A stretch of DNA of 64,000 nucleotides from Tricholoma matsutake (taxonomy: Eukaryota; Basidiomycota; Agaricomycetes; Agaricales; Tricholomataceae): positions 9,362,001-9,426,000 of the forward strand of contig AP026539.1 in assembly GCA_026075535.2 (NCBI GenBank), written 5' to 3'. Each line of letters opens with the position of its first letter. Positions within the stretch are counted from its first letter, which is position 1. Below are positions 1-9,438 of this stretch, one piece after another. A program made the position numbers and the translations under genes. The notes under the pieces were generated by a model. It did not search any database. It was not told the origin of the DNA and worked only from the letters and a program-made list of their open reading frames with translations.

Positions 1-1368
1 GTCGTTTTGTCCGTGGAATTGCTCGTTTTTACTTGTATTACTTCTGATTTTGAACTGAATTTCAAAAGAGTACTTGACCTCACGCACACAAGTTTCATAT
101 GCGCGTCTCTTTTTCATTATTTCCTTACTCATTTCGGAGACCGTGACATGATTGGTCAAATTCCTTGGTAAGTCTCTCTGTGCGATTGATTGCTAGAATT
201 ACTCATTGATATTGCCTCCAGGTCTATCGCTGTATGCAACATCTCTGGTGAAATATGACTGAATATTTATTTTTACCCAGTTTACAGTGGTTGTAACGGT
301 ACTCCAGAACGTTACTCTAAGTGTAAAGGTTGCTGATACCATCCTCCCTCCCATATTTAGGCCATTCAAACATTTATTGCACACTGGTAAGCTCTATCTT
401 TCTGATAAGATTGATATCTCTCATAATCATTACTAGTTTCTTTGCCCATAGAATTCTGAAGGGTGAGTTATTCTTAGATCTAGTTACACATGGCAAAGCA
501 TGACGGATAATTCGGATTAGCTAGCAGAGGAAATTGGTATATCACAGGGCCCATTGTGTGTTGTCCTGCTTTCATTACATTCATTTGTCCCTCTGACTTA
601 TCTGCATCACAAGATCTGTCTAGCTTTCGGTCGGTTATGTGAGTATGACCGAGTTTTCTATAGTAGGTATTGAATTGGGTACTCAAATTGTTCGCTTGAC
701 CTCCAGTAGCAGCATCTGGTAAGTTATGATATTTGCATGAGTAACGGAGTGATCGACATGATTGTTCAGTTTCCACAGCTGAAATGTATGGCGTCAAAAC
801 TATCATGGTCTATTTGTAATTTAGGTCTCATTGCAGGCTTCGTGTTCATACGTATTCAGCGTTCATACAGAAATACCCTGGCGTACGCATGTTATTCCTT
901 TCCCGTATACTAAGCACACATTGCTGACTTGCATGTAGTGGATCTTTACTCTGGGTCTTTCGCTGTCCTCCGGCACAGAAATTATTATCACAGGATGGCA
1001 GCTCTACTTTCTGCGTAACCTTCGAGGCTTGACGGGTTCAAATTTGTGAAGTTTTCTCTTGCCATCATTATCCACGACGTTGATGAACTTGTTCTTAGAA
1101 TGATCCAGGCAATTGATCTTCTAATACGCTACACATTGGAAACTGGTGCACTCACCTGGTGAGGCTGGTTCTTATATGCAAAAACCATTGTGCCTTCTTT
1201 AACACGCGAACTGTTTACTCCAGCATAGCAACTACCGTATCCTTGATATGTGTACGCCGTTTTTTATATTTGTCTTCTGCCATGTCTCATACCGTGATGC
1301 ACACAGTGGTTATCCATGCCGAAGAATTTAGTTTTCCTCGGCCTTCACTTTATTATCGCAAAGCGTAA
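1..1368 (+). CDS. DUF6534-like seven-transmembrane protein, 5' end outside window
   Basis: The frame is open from base 1. Joining exons gives the hallmarks of the Agaricomycete DUF6534 membrane-protein family: a helix with LDLTHTSFICASLFHYFLTH, then GNWYITGPIV (from 529), then FLRNLRGLTGSN joined to RYTLETGALT, the region usually written as RYTxxTGxLTS. Clear introns lie at 168-221 (GTAAGT..CAG), 232-280 (GTATGC..CAG), 1046-1098 (GTGAAG..TAG) and 1159-1223 (GTGAGG..CAG). Between about 330 and 960 I could not settle every exon, so a small lesion is possible there. The stop is TAA at 1366-1368. The family is predicted to sit in a membrane with seven helices; no substrate or ligand is known to me. 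The missing 5' part would carry the first helices. It could be a functional host gene or an early pseudogene. Confidence 0.66.
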
Positions 1369-2197
1369 GCCGTATAATCAACACACCAGCATGTGCTAAT
1401 GCAATAAATGTAATGCCGACGTAAACAGTATACGCCAACTCATTACTTGCGGCCCTTAACACACGACGAGAACTACGCGGCTTGCGTTCGAAAAGTACGA
1501 GTCTGTGGATGCACCCTGCTTCACCGACTGTGATGTTGAACCAGCGATCAGCTATTGGCAATGAAGGTTTATCTGCAGTAAGACCTGCTCTTTCACATCT
1601 CCACCCGCAATTGTAAATTTATATCAATGTAGGATGGGTATAGTAAAAGTTCATCGAAGGTTGGACAGGTATTAGTTCACTCCCTCGTTATCACATTGTC
1701 AGAAATTAAATGTTTATAAATTTGTAGATGGAATTTGGGGCCTTCGGGGCCAATGACTAAGCAGATAACAAGTGCTCCGAGTCGAAGAGCATGACTACGG
1801 TACACATGTCAAACGATCAGCACGCACATCAATGGATACTCCGGTCCAGAATATGAGCCAATATTTATTTAACCTCTTTTTTGGACCCTGTTGGCCTCTT
1901 TGGTGCCTTGTGAAAATAAAGTCGTGTATATACTATAGGAAGAGAGCAACTGTACCTGAGCAACCGACATCTAATGATTCTTGCTATGAACGTGATTATC
2001 TCCGTAAATCAAGTCAGGCCACTCGGTGGCATTCGCACGTTATGGCATGCGGAGATACAGCGGGGGACGGAGTGTGAAACATTGGGTAGGCATGTACACG
2101 CAAGCAACTCGGCGACAAGTAGGATCTTATGTAATGCATAGCACTCTTCTTCTTCACCTTGCCATTGGAATTTGTTAAATCGACGTCACTTCATCCC
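1369..2197. other. Intergenic region and promoter of the bZIP gene
   Basis: No convincing gene. Short frames here on both strands lack splice structure or recognisable motifs. The last 50 bases hold a pyrimidine-rich stretch (about 2143-2158) typical of fungal transcription start regions, followed by the bZIP start codon at 2198. Confidence 0.5.
2180..2188 (+). promoter_or_regulatory. CRE-like site (TCGACGTCA) just upstream of the bZIP start
   Basis: TCGACGTCA contains the ACGTCA core bound by many bZIP proteins and lies ten bases before the ATG at 2198. It could be an autoregulatory site, but it would fall in the 5' UTR and a single 9-mer may be chance. The role is inference. Confidence 0.3.
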
Positions 2198-4798
2198 ATG
2201 CAAGTCGATAATCAACGACATTTATTCTCTCCTTCTCCTTTCACTGATGACCTCAGTCACTTCTTCCACACAGAACTCTTTTCCGCTCCTTCTTCCTCTT
2301 CTCGTGCTTCTTCTCCTCAATCTCCCTTCCTCTCTGCTTTACTCACTCCTCCTCAATCTGCCCCTCCTTCCTCTTTCCCTGACCCATCTACAATCTTAAA
2401 TCCTTCCATATTCAACTATCTCGACGATGAATCTCATTCAATCTCGAAACCCTTCGTCGACCCAATGTCCGCAGCCCCATTTGATTTCTTAGCCAGTTCT
2501 TTTGCTAGCCCCACTGACTTGATCACCATGGGTATTGATATGCACTCTGGCATCGGTATGGACTTTGGTATCGATATGATGGACACTGCCGCTGCTGGCA
2601 ACGGTGGTTTGAATTTTGGTGGTCATACTATTGGCATCGATCCTCAACTCGTCGGCACCCCTAGTACTTCCCAGGCCATGAGCGACTTTGATGAAGATGA
2701 ACAACTAGAGGAAGGCGACGGTGCGTATGACGATCATGATGCCGATGCCGATGTGTCGGCGTCTGCCTCACCCGGTTCCTCATCTGCCGCTTCCCCACCT
2801 GTCATCAAATCCAAATCTCGCTCCTCAAAGAAGGTAACAGAAAAGGACAAGGACAAGGACAAAGAGCCTGAAAGAGAAAAGTTGACTCTGACCATCGCAC
2901 CCGTCAAGGTCGGTGGCCACGGAAAAGCTAGGAAAGGCACTGTACAGACTGGTGGTATCGTTAAAAAAGCTGCTCCTACTCAGACTCTACTGGCTGTGGC
3001 TGCAAAGGATAAAGAGAATGCGCGTCTCAGTTCCATGCCACCCCCCGCTCTACCTCCGCCCTCCAATCCTGCCTTGACCTCATATATGCCCACAAATGTG
3101 TACACGCAGACACCCACTGGTTTCGTCAGTGCTGGTGGCAAGCCAAGACCTGACAAGGCAAACGCGGAGGACGATGAAGATGAGCTGCCTCATGATTGGA
3201 GGCCTTCACCAGAAGTCTTCTCGAAGATGACAAGTAAGGAAAAGAGACAACTCAGGAATAAGATCAGTGCCCGGAATTTCAGAGTGCGCCGGAAAGGTGA
3301 TCTTTTTTTCTTTTTTTTCCGTTTGCTCGAGCGCATATATTTATTCATTTTTGATGTAGAATATATCTCGACGCTGGAAGGCGATATTGCAGAGCGCGAC
3401 AGGTTGCTAGATGCTATCCGCTCCGAGCTTGGGTCGACGCAATCCGAGAACCTCGCTCTAAGGCAGGAGATTGCAACGTTGAAGCGCACACTCCTCGAAG
3501 GTCGTGGTATCATCTCCACCTCCCTCACCCCTTCCTCGTCGGATGCAACTAGTGATGCACCCATACTCAACCTCCCACCTCCCGCTCCGCTCCCAGCCCA
3601 GAGTGCTGTCGCTCTATTGGCTCAACAGCAGGCCACCTCCACCTCCACCGCCTCCACACCTCCACCCACACAGAGCACGCCGAACCTCCTCACCCCCAAC
3701 ACGCAAAAGGACGTCTCGAGTACGTCTACGAACCGGTTCTGGGGCGGTGTCAGTGGTCTGGGTGGTATGGGCATGGGCATGGGTGGTATCACGCCTGTGC
3801 ACCGTGTCGTGCTCCCTGAGGTGTCAGTTATGGGCATGGGCTTGTTTGGGAGTAGTTCAATGTTTAATAGGGAGGAGAAGAGTACGAATGCGGAAGGCGA
3901 GAGGGGAGAAGGGGAGAAGTTGCAGGAGAATGTTAACCCGATGTTGAATAGGGTGGGGACGGTGGGGGCTTCACCGAACAATGCGGCTACGGCGCCGGGA
4001 ATGGGCGCGTTTGATGGGTTTGCAGATGTTAATCCGTTTACGATGAAAACGCTTGATGCGTATAGGATGCATTTGTGGGGAAAGATGGCGGCCCAGCACC
4101 ATGCATACCAGTACCAACAACAGCAGCAGCAGCACCAACAACAGCACCAACAGCAACCTCAAGCACACAGTCTCACAGGACTGGCATCAAGTATGCGACC
4201 CTCGTATTTCTCATCTCCCACTCTCCCTCCATACTCGTCGTCTTCGACATCGCTTTCTGCTCTTCTATCTGGGAAACACACGAGTTCGTACGCGCATTCT
4301 GCGCCGCCGAACTCACCGCCTCCCCCTTATTCGAGTCCGAAGTTGGGGGAGAAGGAGAAGAGCGGGTTGTTGGAGAAGCTCGAGAGGGAGAGGGAAACGG
4401 AGAGAGTGCGGGAGAGGGAGACGGCGATGTATGCTGCGTTGGCGAGTCAGACTCTTTTGCGGAGATTGGGGAGTACGTTTTGGGATGCGTTTTCTGGGGG
4501 TTCTGGGTCTGGGTCGGCTTTGGGGAGTGCGAGTGGAAGTGGGGGTAGGGCGTTGGATGAGGATAAGGTGAGGAGGGTGTTGGAGGGTAAGGCGGTTGTG
4601 AGGGTTGTGGATGTTGATGAGCCTGTGCGTAGTGCGGTTGCGCTGCCGCAGATGCAAGCGCAGAGGATGCTTGAGAGGGAGAGGGAGAATAAGAGGAGGG
4701 AGATGAGGGAGATGAAAGCGTCGTGTAAATGCCAGACTGCGGTGACGGATATATTGGAGGAGAGTATGAGGAGTTTGAGTTTGGGGAAGAAGGTGTAA
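2198..4798 (+). CDS. bZIP transcription factor
   Basis: Two exons (2198-3296, 3360-4798) encode about 845 residues. The frame is open further upstream, but 2198 is the first ATG. Near residues 348-367 the basic region reads KEKRQLRNKISARNFRVRRK, with the N-x-x-S/A-A-R-N-F-R DNA-contact pattern. The second exon supplies a leucine zipper with heptad leucines (through LEGDIAERDRLLDAIRSELG and onward to LKRTLLEGR). The N-terminal half is rich in Ser, Pro and Asp, as in activation domains. The C-terminal half has a Gln/His run (about 4117-4155), Gly/Ser-rich stretches and two Arg/Glu-rich coiled stretches. It should act in the nucleus on ACGT-core sites. Many similar mushroom proteins share this basic region; I cannot assign a named orthologue. 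The stop is TAA. CpG content looks ordinary and there are no lesions. Confidence 0.93.
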   Translation: MQVDNQRHLFSPSPFTDDLSHFFHTELFSAPSSSSRASSPQSPFLSALLTPPQSAPPSSFPDPSTILNPSIFNYLDDESHSISKPFVDPMSAAPFDFLASSFASPTDLITMGIDMHSGIGMDFGIDMMDTAAAGNGGLNFGGHTIGIDPQLVGTPSTSQAMSDFDEDEQLEEGDGAYDDHDADADVSASASPGSSSAASPPVIKSKSRSSKKVTEKDKDKDKEPEREKLTLTIAPVKVGGHGKARKGTVQTGGIVKKAAPTQTLLAVAAKDKENARLSSMPPPALPPPSNPALTSYMPTNVYTQTPTGFVSAGGKPRPDKANAEDDEDELPHDWRPSPEVFSKMTSKEKRQLRNKISARNFRVRRKGDLFFFFFRLLERIYLFIFDVEYISTLEGDIAERDRLLDAIRSELGSTQSENLALRQEIATLKRTLLEGRGIISTSLTPSSSDATSDAPILNLPPPAPLPAQSAVALLAQQQATSTSTASTPPPTQSTPNLLTPNTQKDVSSTSTNRFWGGVSGLGGMGMGMGGITPVHRVVLPEVSVMGMGLFGSSSMFNREEKSTNAEGERGEGEKLQENVNPMLNRVGTVGASPNNAATAPGMGAFDGFADVNPFTMKTLDAYRMHLWGKMAAQHHAYQYQQQQQQHQQQHQQQPQAHSLTGLASSMRPSYFSSPTLPPYSSSSTSLSALLSGKHTSSYAHSAPPNSPPPPYSSPKLGEKEKSGLLEKLERERETERVRERETAMYAALASQTLLRRLGSTFWDAFSGGSGSGSALGSASGSGGRALDEDKVRRVLEGKAVVRVVDVDEPVRSAVALPQMQAQRMLERERENKRREMREMKASCKCQTAVTDILEESMRSLSLGKKV
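3297..3359 (+). other. Frame-preserving intron between basic region and leucine zipper
   Basis: The intron starts GTGATC and ends ATGTAG. It is 63 nt, a multiple of three, and has no in-frame stop, so retention would insert 21 mostly hydrophobic residues rich in Phe between the DNA-binding basic region and the zipper. The spliced product restores the continuous family sequence RRKEYISTLE, so splicing is the expected main outcome. Confidence 0.85.
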
Positions 4799-5361
4799 TA
4801 TGTGCGTGTTTCTAGTTAAGAGGTTTGTGGACTTTTTTCAAAAACGTTGTGTTGGGACGCTGATTTTGGGTTTAGGTTTTTTGTTTAATGAAATGGAGAA
4901 GACAAGAAAGTATCGTGAATATGGATGATATATGTTTTTTAAAGGTCTATCGTTTCTGTTGGCTATCCTCTACCCCTACTCTTTTACATATCGCTCTAAC
5001 AGCTTACCTTTTTAATCCTTTCGAGTTTATTTTCAACGTCGTTCCCTGTGGCTGCAGTGTTATTCTCTGTTAGGTGTAGGAAGAATGGCGATCGACTGTA
5101 ATTATTGCTTGTCGGTAGTGTCAGTACATTTGCATGAAGAATAAATAGATAGATGGATATTGCTTTGATTTGAGAGAGTAACTTGTTGTGTATGTGTACG
5201 TCCTTGTACAGAAAAACCCAGCCTCCGAGGTTCAACGTTCAACGTTCAATGTTGATGGTCTAGCTCAAGTCTAGCTAATCCCACAAGGGGGTGGCGGGAC
5301 GGGAATTTTTCATATGACGTTGGTTCTTGTTTTTCGCCTGGCGGCCAGACCCCCCTCTCCT
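4799..5361. other. 3' flank of bZIP gene, no gene seen
   Basis: AT-rich 3' untranslated and intergenic sequence. Small frames on both strands show no motif or splice pattern. The stretch runs into the inverted-repeat element that starts near 5362. Confidence 0.5.
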
Positions 5362-5483
5362 CAGACTCCAACCCAGCCGTCGAGAGGAAAAAGAGAAAAA
5401 TATGATGTTTTATATCAGTACATAGATTTTGTGTTTCCTTCGACGACTGCCAAAACTTGCAGTGGCGGCTTGGTTCTGTTTGG
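5362..5483 (+). repeat. Inverted repeat, left arm, flanking helicase fragment
   Basis: About 122 bp, from CAGACTCCAACCCAGCCGTC to GGCTTGGTTCTGTTTGG. It is nearly identical to the reverse complement of 6388-6564, which carries about 55 extra bases in its middle. The pair brackets the RecQ-like fragment. Confidence 0.85.
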
Positions 5484-5627
5484 TTTCTCGGGACGGAATG
5501 ACATCACTCCGAGAGTGAAGTTACACTTCTACTTGCTTTTAAAATGCCCATCCAGTCAAAACCACGGGAACACACAATGCCCGACAACAACGAGGATTGA
5601 TACTGATGATATTATAGGATATAGGGA

Positions 5628-6315
5628 AGTGGAGATACCAGCTTGTTGTGACCCCAGAACTGCTTCTAAATGATGATAGGTTTGCAATTGAGGTCCTGTG
5701 GGGGAAGTATTTCATGGATAAGCTCATCAACATTTTGCTCGACGAGGCACATGTTATTAAAGAGTGGGGTGGCACCTTCAGAACTGACTATTTAAAGATT
5801 GGGCCCGTCCGTTATAGGTTTCCGCGGATGATCCCATTCCATCTGGGATCAGCAACAGTCAGCAAGCAATTAGAGCCCGAACTTGTGAAGAATCTACATC
5901 TTCGTGTTGACTCGTTGGCAGTGATGCGTCGTAATACAGATAGGCCCAATATTTTCTTTGTGGTTGAGCGAACGAAACATCCCGTGAACTCTTATGAAGA
6001 TCTCGCATTCATTATCAAAAAGAACTTAGGGCCCGGAGACACAAGTTTTTGGTGTTCTTTAATTCCCGAGGTGAGGCACAAGCAGGTGCCGAGTTCTTGA
6101 GAGCTTGTCTTTCACCCGAGCTATGCGACAAAGTCAAGTGGTTTCATTCGGGCATGACAGATCAATTCAGAGAAGATGAGATGCACGCACTGATTATCAG
6201 TGAATCGCTCGGCGAAGGATCAACTGATGCTGCTGGAATGGTGAGTCTAACAGCTTCAAAAGTTGAGATCATCGTCACTGGGGACATGACAGCAATTGTG
6301 TCCCGCAGTTACTAG
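5628..6315 (+). pseudogene. RecQ-like DEAH helicase fragment
   Basis: The fragment matches the middle of basidiomycete RecQ-like helicases. It shows VVTPELLLNDDRF, the Walker B box DEAHVIKEWG, then TFRTDYLKIGPVRYRFPR, the motif III region PFHLGSATVS, and RRNTDRPNI. At about 6045 the frame shifts by one base: the first frame runs off into unrelated residues while the second continues with VFFNSRGEAQAGAEFLRACL and STDAAGM (motif V region). The Walker A part and the C-terminal RQC region are missing. Functional RecQ proteins unwind DNA 3' to 5'; this copy cannot. It lies between inverted repeats at 5362-5483 and 6388-6564, suggesting it moved or was duplicated as a gene fragment. Confidence 0.85.
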
Positions 6316-6387
6316 ACATGTATCTTACTCTATGTAGAATTCTCTGCTCCTTGGGTTTGCCATGCGGACATGTTTTTGATGCTACAG

Positions 6388-6564
6388 CCAAACAAGACCA
6401 AGCCGCCACTGCAAGTTTTGGCAGTTGTCGAAGGAAGTAGTGAAAAAAATAAGGTTTGTCGGATGAAACATGTGATGGGGTGATCGGATAAAACACAAAA
6501 TCTATGTACTGATATAAAACATGTATTTTTCTCTTTTTCCTCTCGACGGCTGGGTTGGAGTCTG
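6388..6564 (-). repeat. Inverted repeat, right arm, flanking helicase fragment
   Basis: Reverse complement of 5362-5483, with about 55 bp inserted near 6440-6495. No clear target duplication could be fixed at the outer edges. Confidence 0.85.
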
Positions 6565-6659
6565 CCCTCTCCTGCCATATATGGTATGTTTTGATCATGT
6601 GCTGTTTTTAAACAATGAGTCCACCTCCTCTCTCACCTAGTGCTGGGTTTTGATGGCAG

Positions 6660-7320
6660 TCATATTATACAGGTCGTATTATACAGTGTATTATACCGTA
6701 TTATACCATCTATACCACTGGGGGGGTAAATAATCATGTATAATTTGGTATTGATTCCCAAAGCTCCAACTTTGCAAGACCTACTCAATCCAGCCTATCC
6801 AGATGATGAGGAGCCATCATTCTTTGTGGAGGATCCTTATAATGTGGCAGGTTGAAGAGGTTGAAGATGATGAGTCAATTATCATGCGTGGATGTGATGT
6901 GGAACAGCTTGAGATTGATGAGCTCATAGATCTTGCTAATTTGAAGCTTGTCACTTGGTACTCAGACTCCTCTGAGAAAGCAACTTCACACCAGCTACCC
7001 TCTGCACAGCCTTCTAGCAGTGTACCTGCAACAGCTTGGACTGAAGATGACTGGGCAGCAAAGGATGCAGATTTCTAGTTCCACCATTTTAATTTTTCGA
7101 AGTAATAGTTAGCCTATGGCTGCATACATACTGTAGCCTCTGCTATATTGTCTTGTTACTGTATATTACCAATTATACCAATTATACCAATTATACGGCT
7201 GTATAATACCTGTATAATACTGTCTATACCAAGAAAACTTTTGGCCTGCGGCACTCATATTATACCAAAAATACCAATGATACAAGACACCTTGTGGGCC
7301 ACTACATGGCAACCATATTA
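6660..7320 (+). mobile_element. Probable truncated DNA transposon with TATA-type subterminal repeats
   Basis: Both ends hold many short copies of ATTATAC or its complement: TATTATACAGG, GTATTATACAG and TATTATACC near 6665-6712, and CAATTATAC, GTATAATACC and TATACC near 7168-7270. The right end in reverse complement resembles the left end. Inside is an acidic frame (about 6749-7078) with EEVEDDESIIMRGCDVEQLE and a C-terminal TEDDWAAKDADF, which may be the tail of a transposase. It changes frame near 6850. I cannot name the family, and I could not fix a target duplication. Confidence 0.45.
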
Positions 7321-7544
7321 TACAGAGCCCAATCTGAACAATACCCAGCACTACTCTCACCATCATGCCAACCATCCCATCATTTGTAACTGGCCATTTC
7401 GACCACTTCCACACCCTTTTGATGAATAGCAAACCCCATTCGAGATGCCAAAACATAATAAGTTTTTTGATTCACCAGCTTTTTTAACTAATTACAATGT
7501 TTTGTTTTTGTAGATTACAAGCTGCTGTTACCCATGATGATTAA
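7321..7544. other. Unassigned DNA left of the gypsy element
   Basis: No gene or repeat recognised. It ends with ATTAA, the left copy of the target duplication of the LTR element that follows. Confidence 0.5.
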
Positions 7545-8223
7545 TGTTACAATGTTCCTTGTAACTCATGGAACCCAACCGACCCAACCGACCCAATGAT
7601 CCCCTCCAGACAGGAGGCACTCCATGATTCATGCCTAGGGCATGTCCTTGACACCAGACACATGCGCGACACATGCCGACTGCATGCATTTGATCCCCTT
7701 CCCATGGAAGGCACCCTTGACGCATGATGACTCCATGCACCCGAACCCACTCCCACACATGCTGTGATACAACAGCCTCTTGACATAAGGTCCGTGATGT
7801 CAGACTCTCACGATTGACATGCTGCGCTGCAGCATGTCCTTGACATCGGATCCTTGACATCGGACGCCTCATGCTAGGCATGAGGCCTATTGTTTCTATT
7901 CTTACTTGATACGCATCTATCTTTCCGATTGGACGATAAGGACCTCCCTCATAGTATAAGTACTGCAACTCATAGTAGGGATGTCCTTAGTTTAGATCTA
8001 GGCAATTAACAGCCTTAACTTGCAACTTGCGAACTTACTCAAAACCACTAAGGAAGCCCCTTAGTGCATGAACCTGAACAACTCTATGCAGAAGCCCTGC
8101 TAGAGTGCACTACCTATCTTACGTCGGACGCTCTGAGTAAGACTAGTGCCAAACGACTCGTCGAGGAAGCACCTTGTCGAACGACATCGACTAGATCGAG
8201 TGGTTGAGGCTTCGCCCTTAACA
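7545..8223 (+). repeat. 5' LTR of gypsy element
   Basis: 679 bp, starting TGTTACAATGTTCC and ending GCTTCGCCCTTAACA. It contains a short palindromic unit CCTCATGCTAGGCATGAGG that recurs in the 3' LTR and in the solo LTR at 47670-48271. Confidence 0.95.
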
Positions 8224-8245
8224 TAAGATCTAAACTATCTGCTAG

Positions 8246-9438
8246 CCCACCTACCTAGGTGTAGGCAATACGTCTCGATACACACCACAGCGACCCGGGT
8301 CTAGACAAACCCCAGACCGACCACCAAGAGAAGCAGAACCACAGCCAGGTTCATCTTGGTACCGATACAATGGAAGACTAGTCTGTTACTCGACCCCAGC
8401 ACAGCATTGGTTCTACGGATCAACCGACAGACAACGAGGAGATTTCCTCACCGACGAAGACTTTGAACAACTGCACGCACCCCCATCCAAAACATCCACC
8501 CGCTTCTTAACAGACGAAACCGATGACCTCTATAACGAGATGTCCGAACCTGCAACCACACCGATGATGTCCGTGAAGGACATTTGAATCCGATCACCAA
8601 CAGACTTCTCAGGAGAGCGGACCAAGACCACCAAGTTCCTGCAGGAGATAGACCTATACCTGTGAATCAACGACCAGGTCTATGACACAAATGACAAGAA
8701 GATTATCTTCATGCTGTCCTTCATGAATGGAGGGACAGCAGCTGCCTGGGCGCAAACATTCGTCAACCAACACCAGTCCAAGGGACTTGGTGAATATGCA
8801 GACTTCCGAAAGAAGGTCTTAGAGGCCTTCTCGCTGATCAATGACGCCGGAACGGCAAAGACAGAGATCAAGAATCTCAAGCAAGGTTCAGGGAACCTTG
8901 AAGAATATGTGGCAAACTTCCGCATCCTGAAAGACAGGATGGGAATCACAGAAGATGCAGCCATGATCGAGTACTTCATGGATGGACTGCATCCCGAATT
9001 ACTGAAGAGGGTACACACAATGGAGACAGTGCCCAATACACTCGAAGGCTGGATAAAGGCAGCTTCAAAATACGAAGGCCAATGGAAACGGGCCATGGCA
9101 ATCCTGGGGAAGACCAGGCAAAACCAGATGACAAAAGAAAGGATGAAGAAAGGACAGCCCTCTCTCGACATCAACCGACTGACGAACCAAGAATGCGTGG
9201 AACACCTCTGAAAGGGATTGTGTTTCATCTGCCACCAACCAGGACACCAATTGTCCGACCACAGGGATGGAAAGAACCCCACTCAGATGGGGTCAGCGCC
9301 TCCTCCCTACCGAAACCGCTTCACCCAGAAGAAGACTGGGGTGGACATCTGCCAGAAGATCCGCACGATGCTGGATGAACTAGATGAAGAAGAAAAGGAA
9401 TGAGCCCTCAACCTCATGGAGGAATCGGGTTTTTAGAG
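8246..9438 (+). pseudogene. gag: gag of gypsy element
   Basis: One frame (phase 2) is open from about 8246 apart from TGA codons at 8585, 8663, 9209 and 9401, and ends at TAG 9436-9438. The capsid-like part shows FMNGGTAAAWAQTFV and YFMDGLHPELLKRV, the usual Ty3/gypsy Gag capsid signature. A CCHC zinc knuckle follows (CFICHQPGHQLSDH, from about 9222), which binds RNA during packaging. Each TGA falls where an arginine fits, for example before KGLCFICHQPGH. There are no frameshifts. The first ATG in this frame is at 8540; the frame upstream has no ATG, so the start is uncertain. Confidence 0.88.

Noticed and set aside
1328..1561. Minus-strand ORF with a hydrophobic stretch (GITFIALAHAGVLIIRL)
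   Set aside because: It overlaps the last exon of the plus-strand DUF6534-like gene, and the rest shows no family motif.
2489..4657. Several long minus-strand and alternative-frame ORFs over the bZIP gene
   Set aside because: They are shadows of the Ser/Pro/Gln-rich coding frame and lack motifs.
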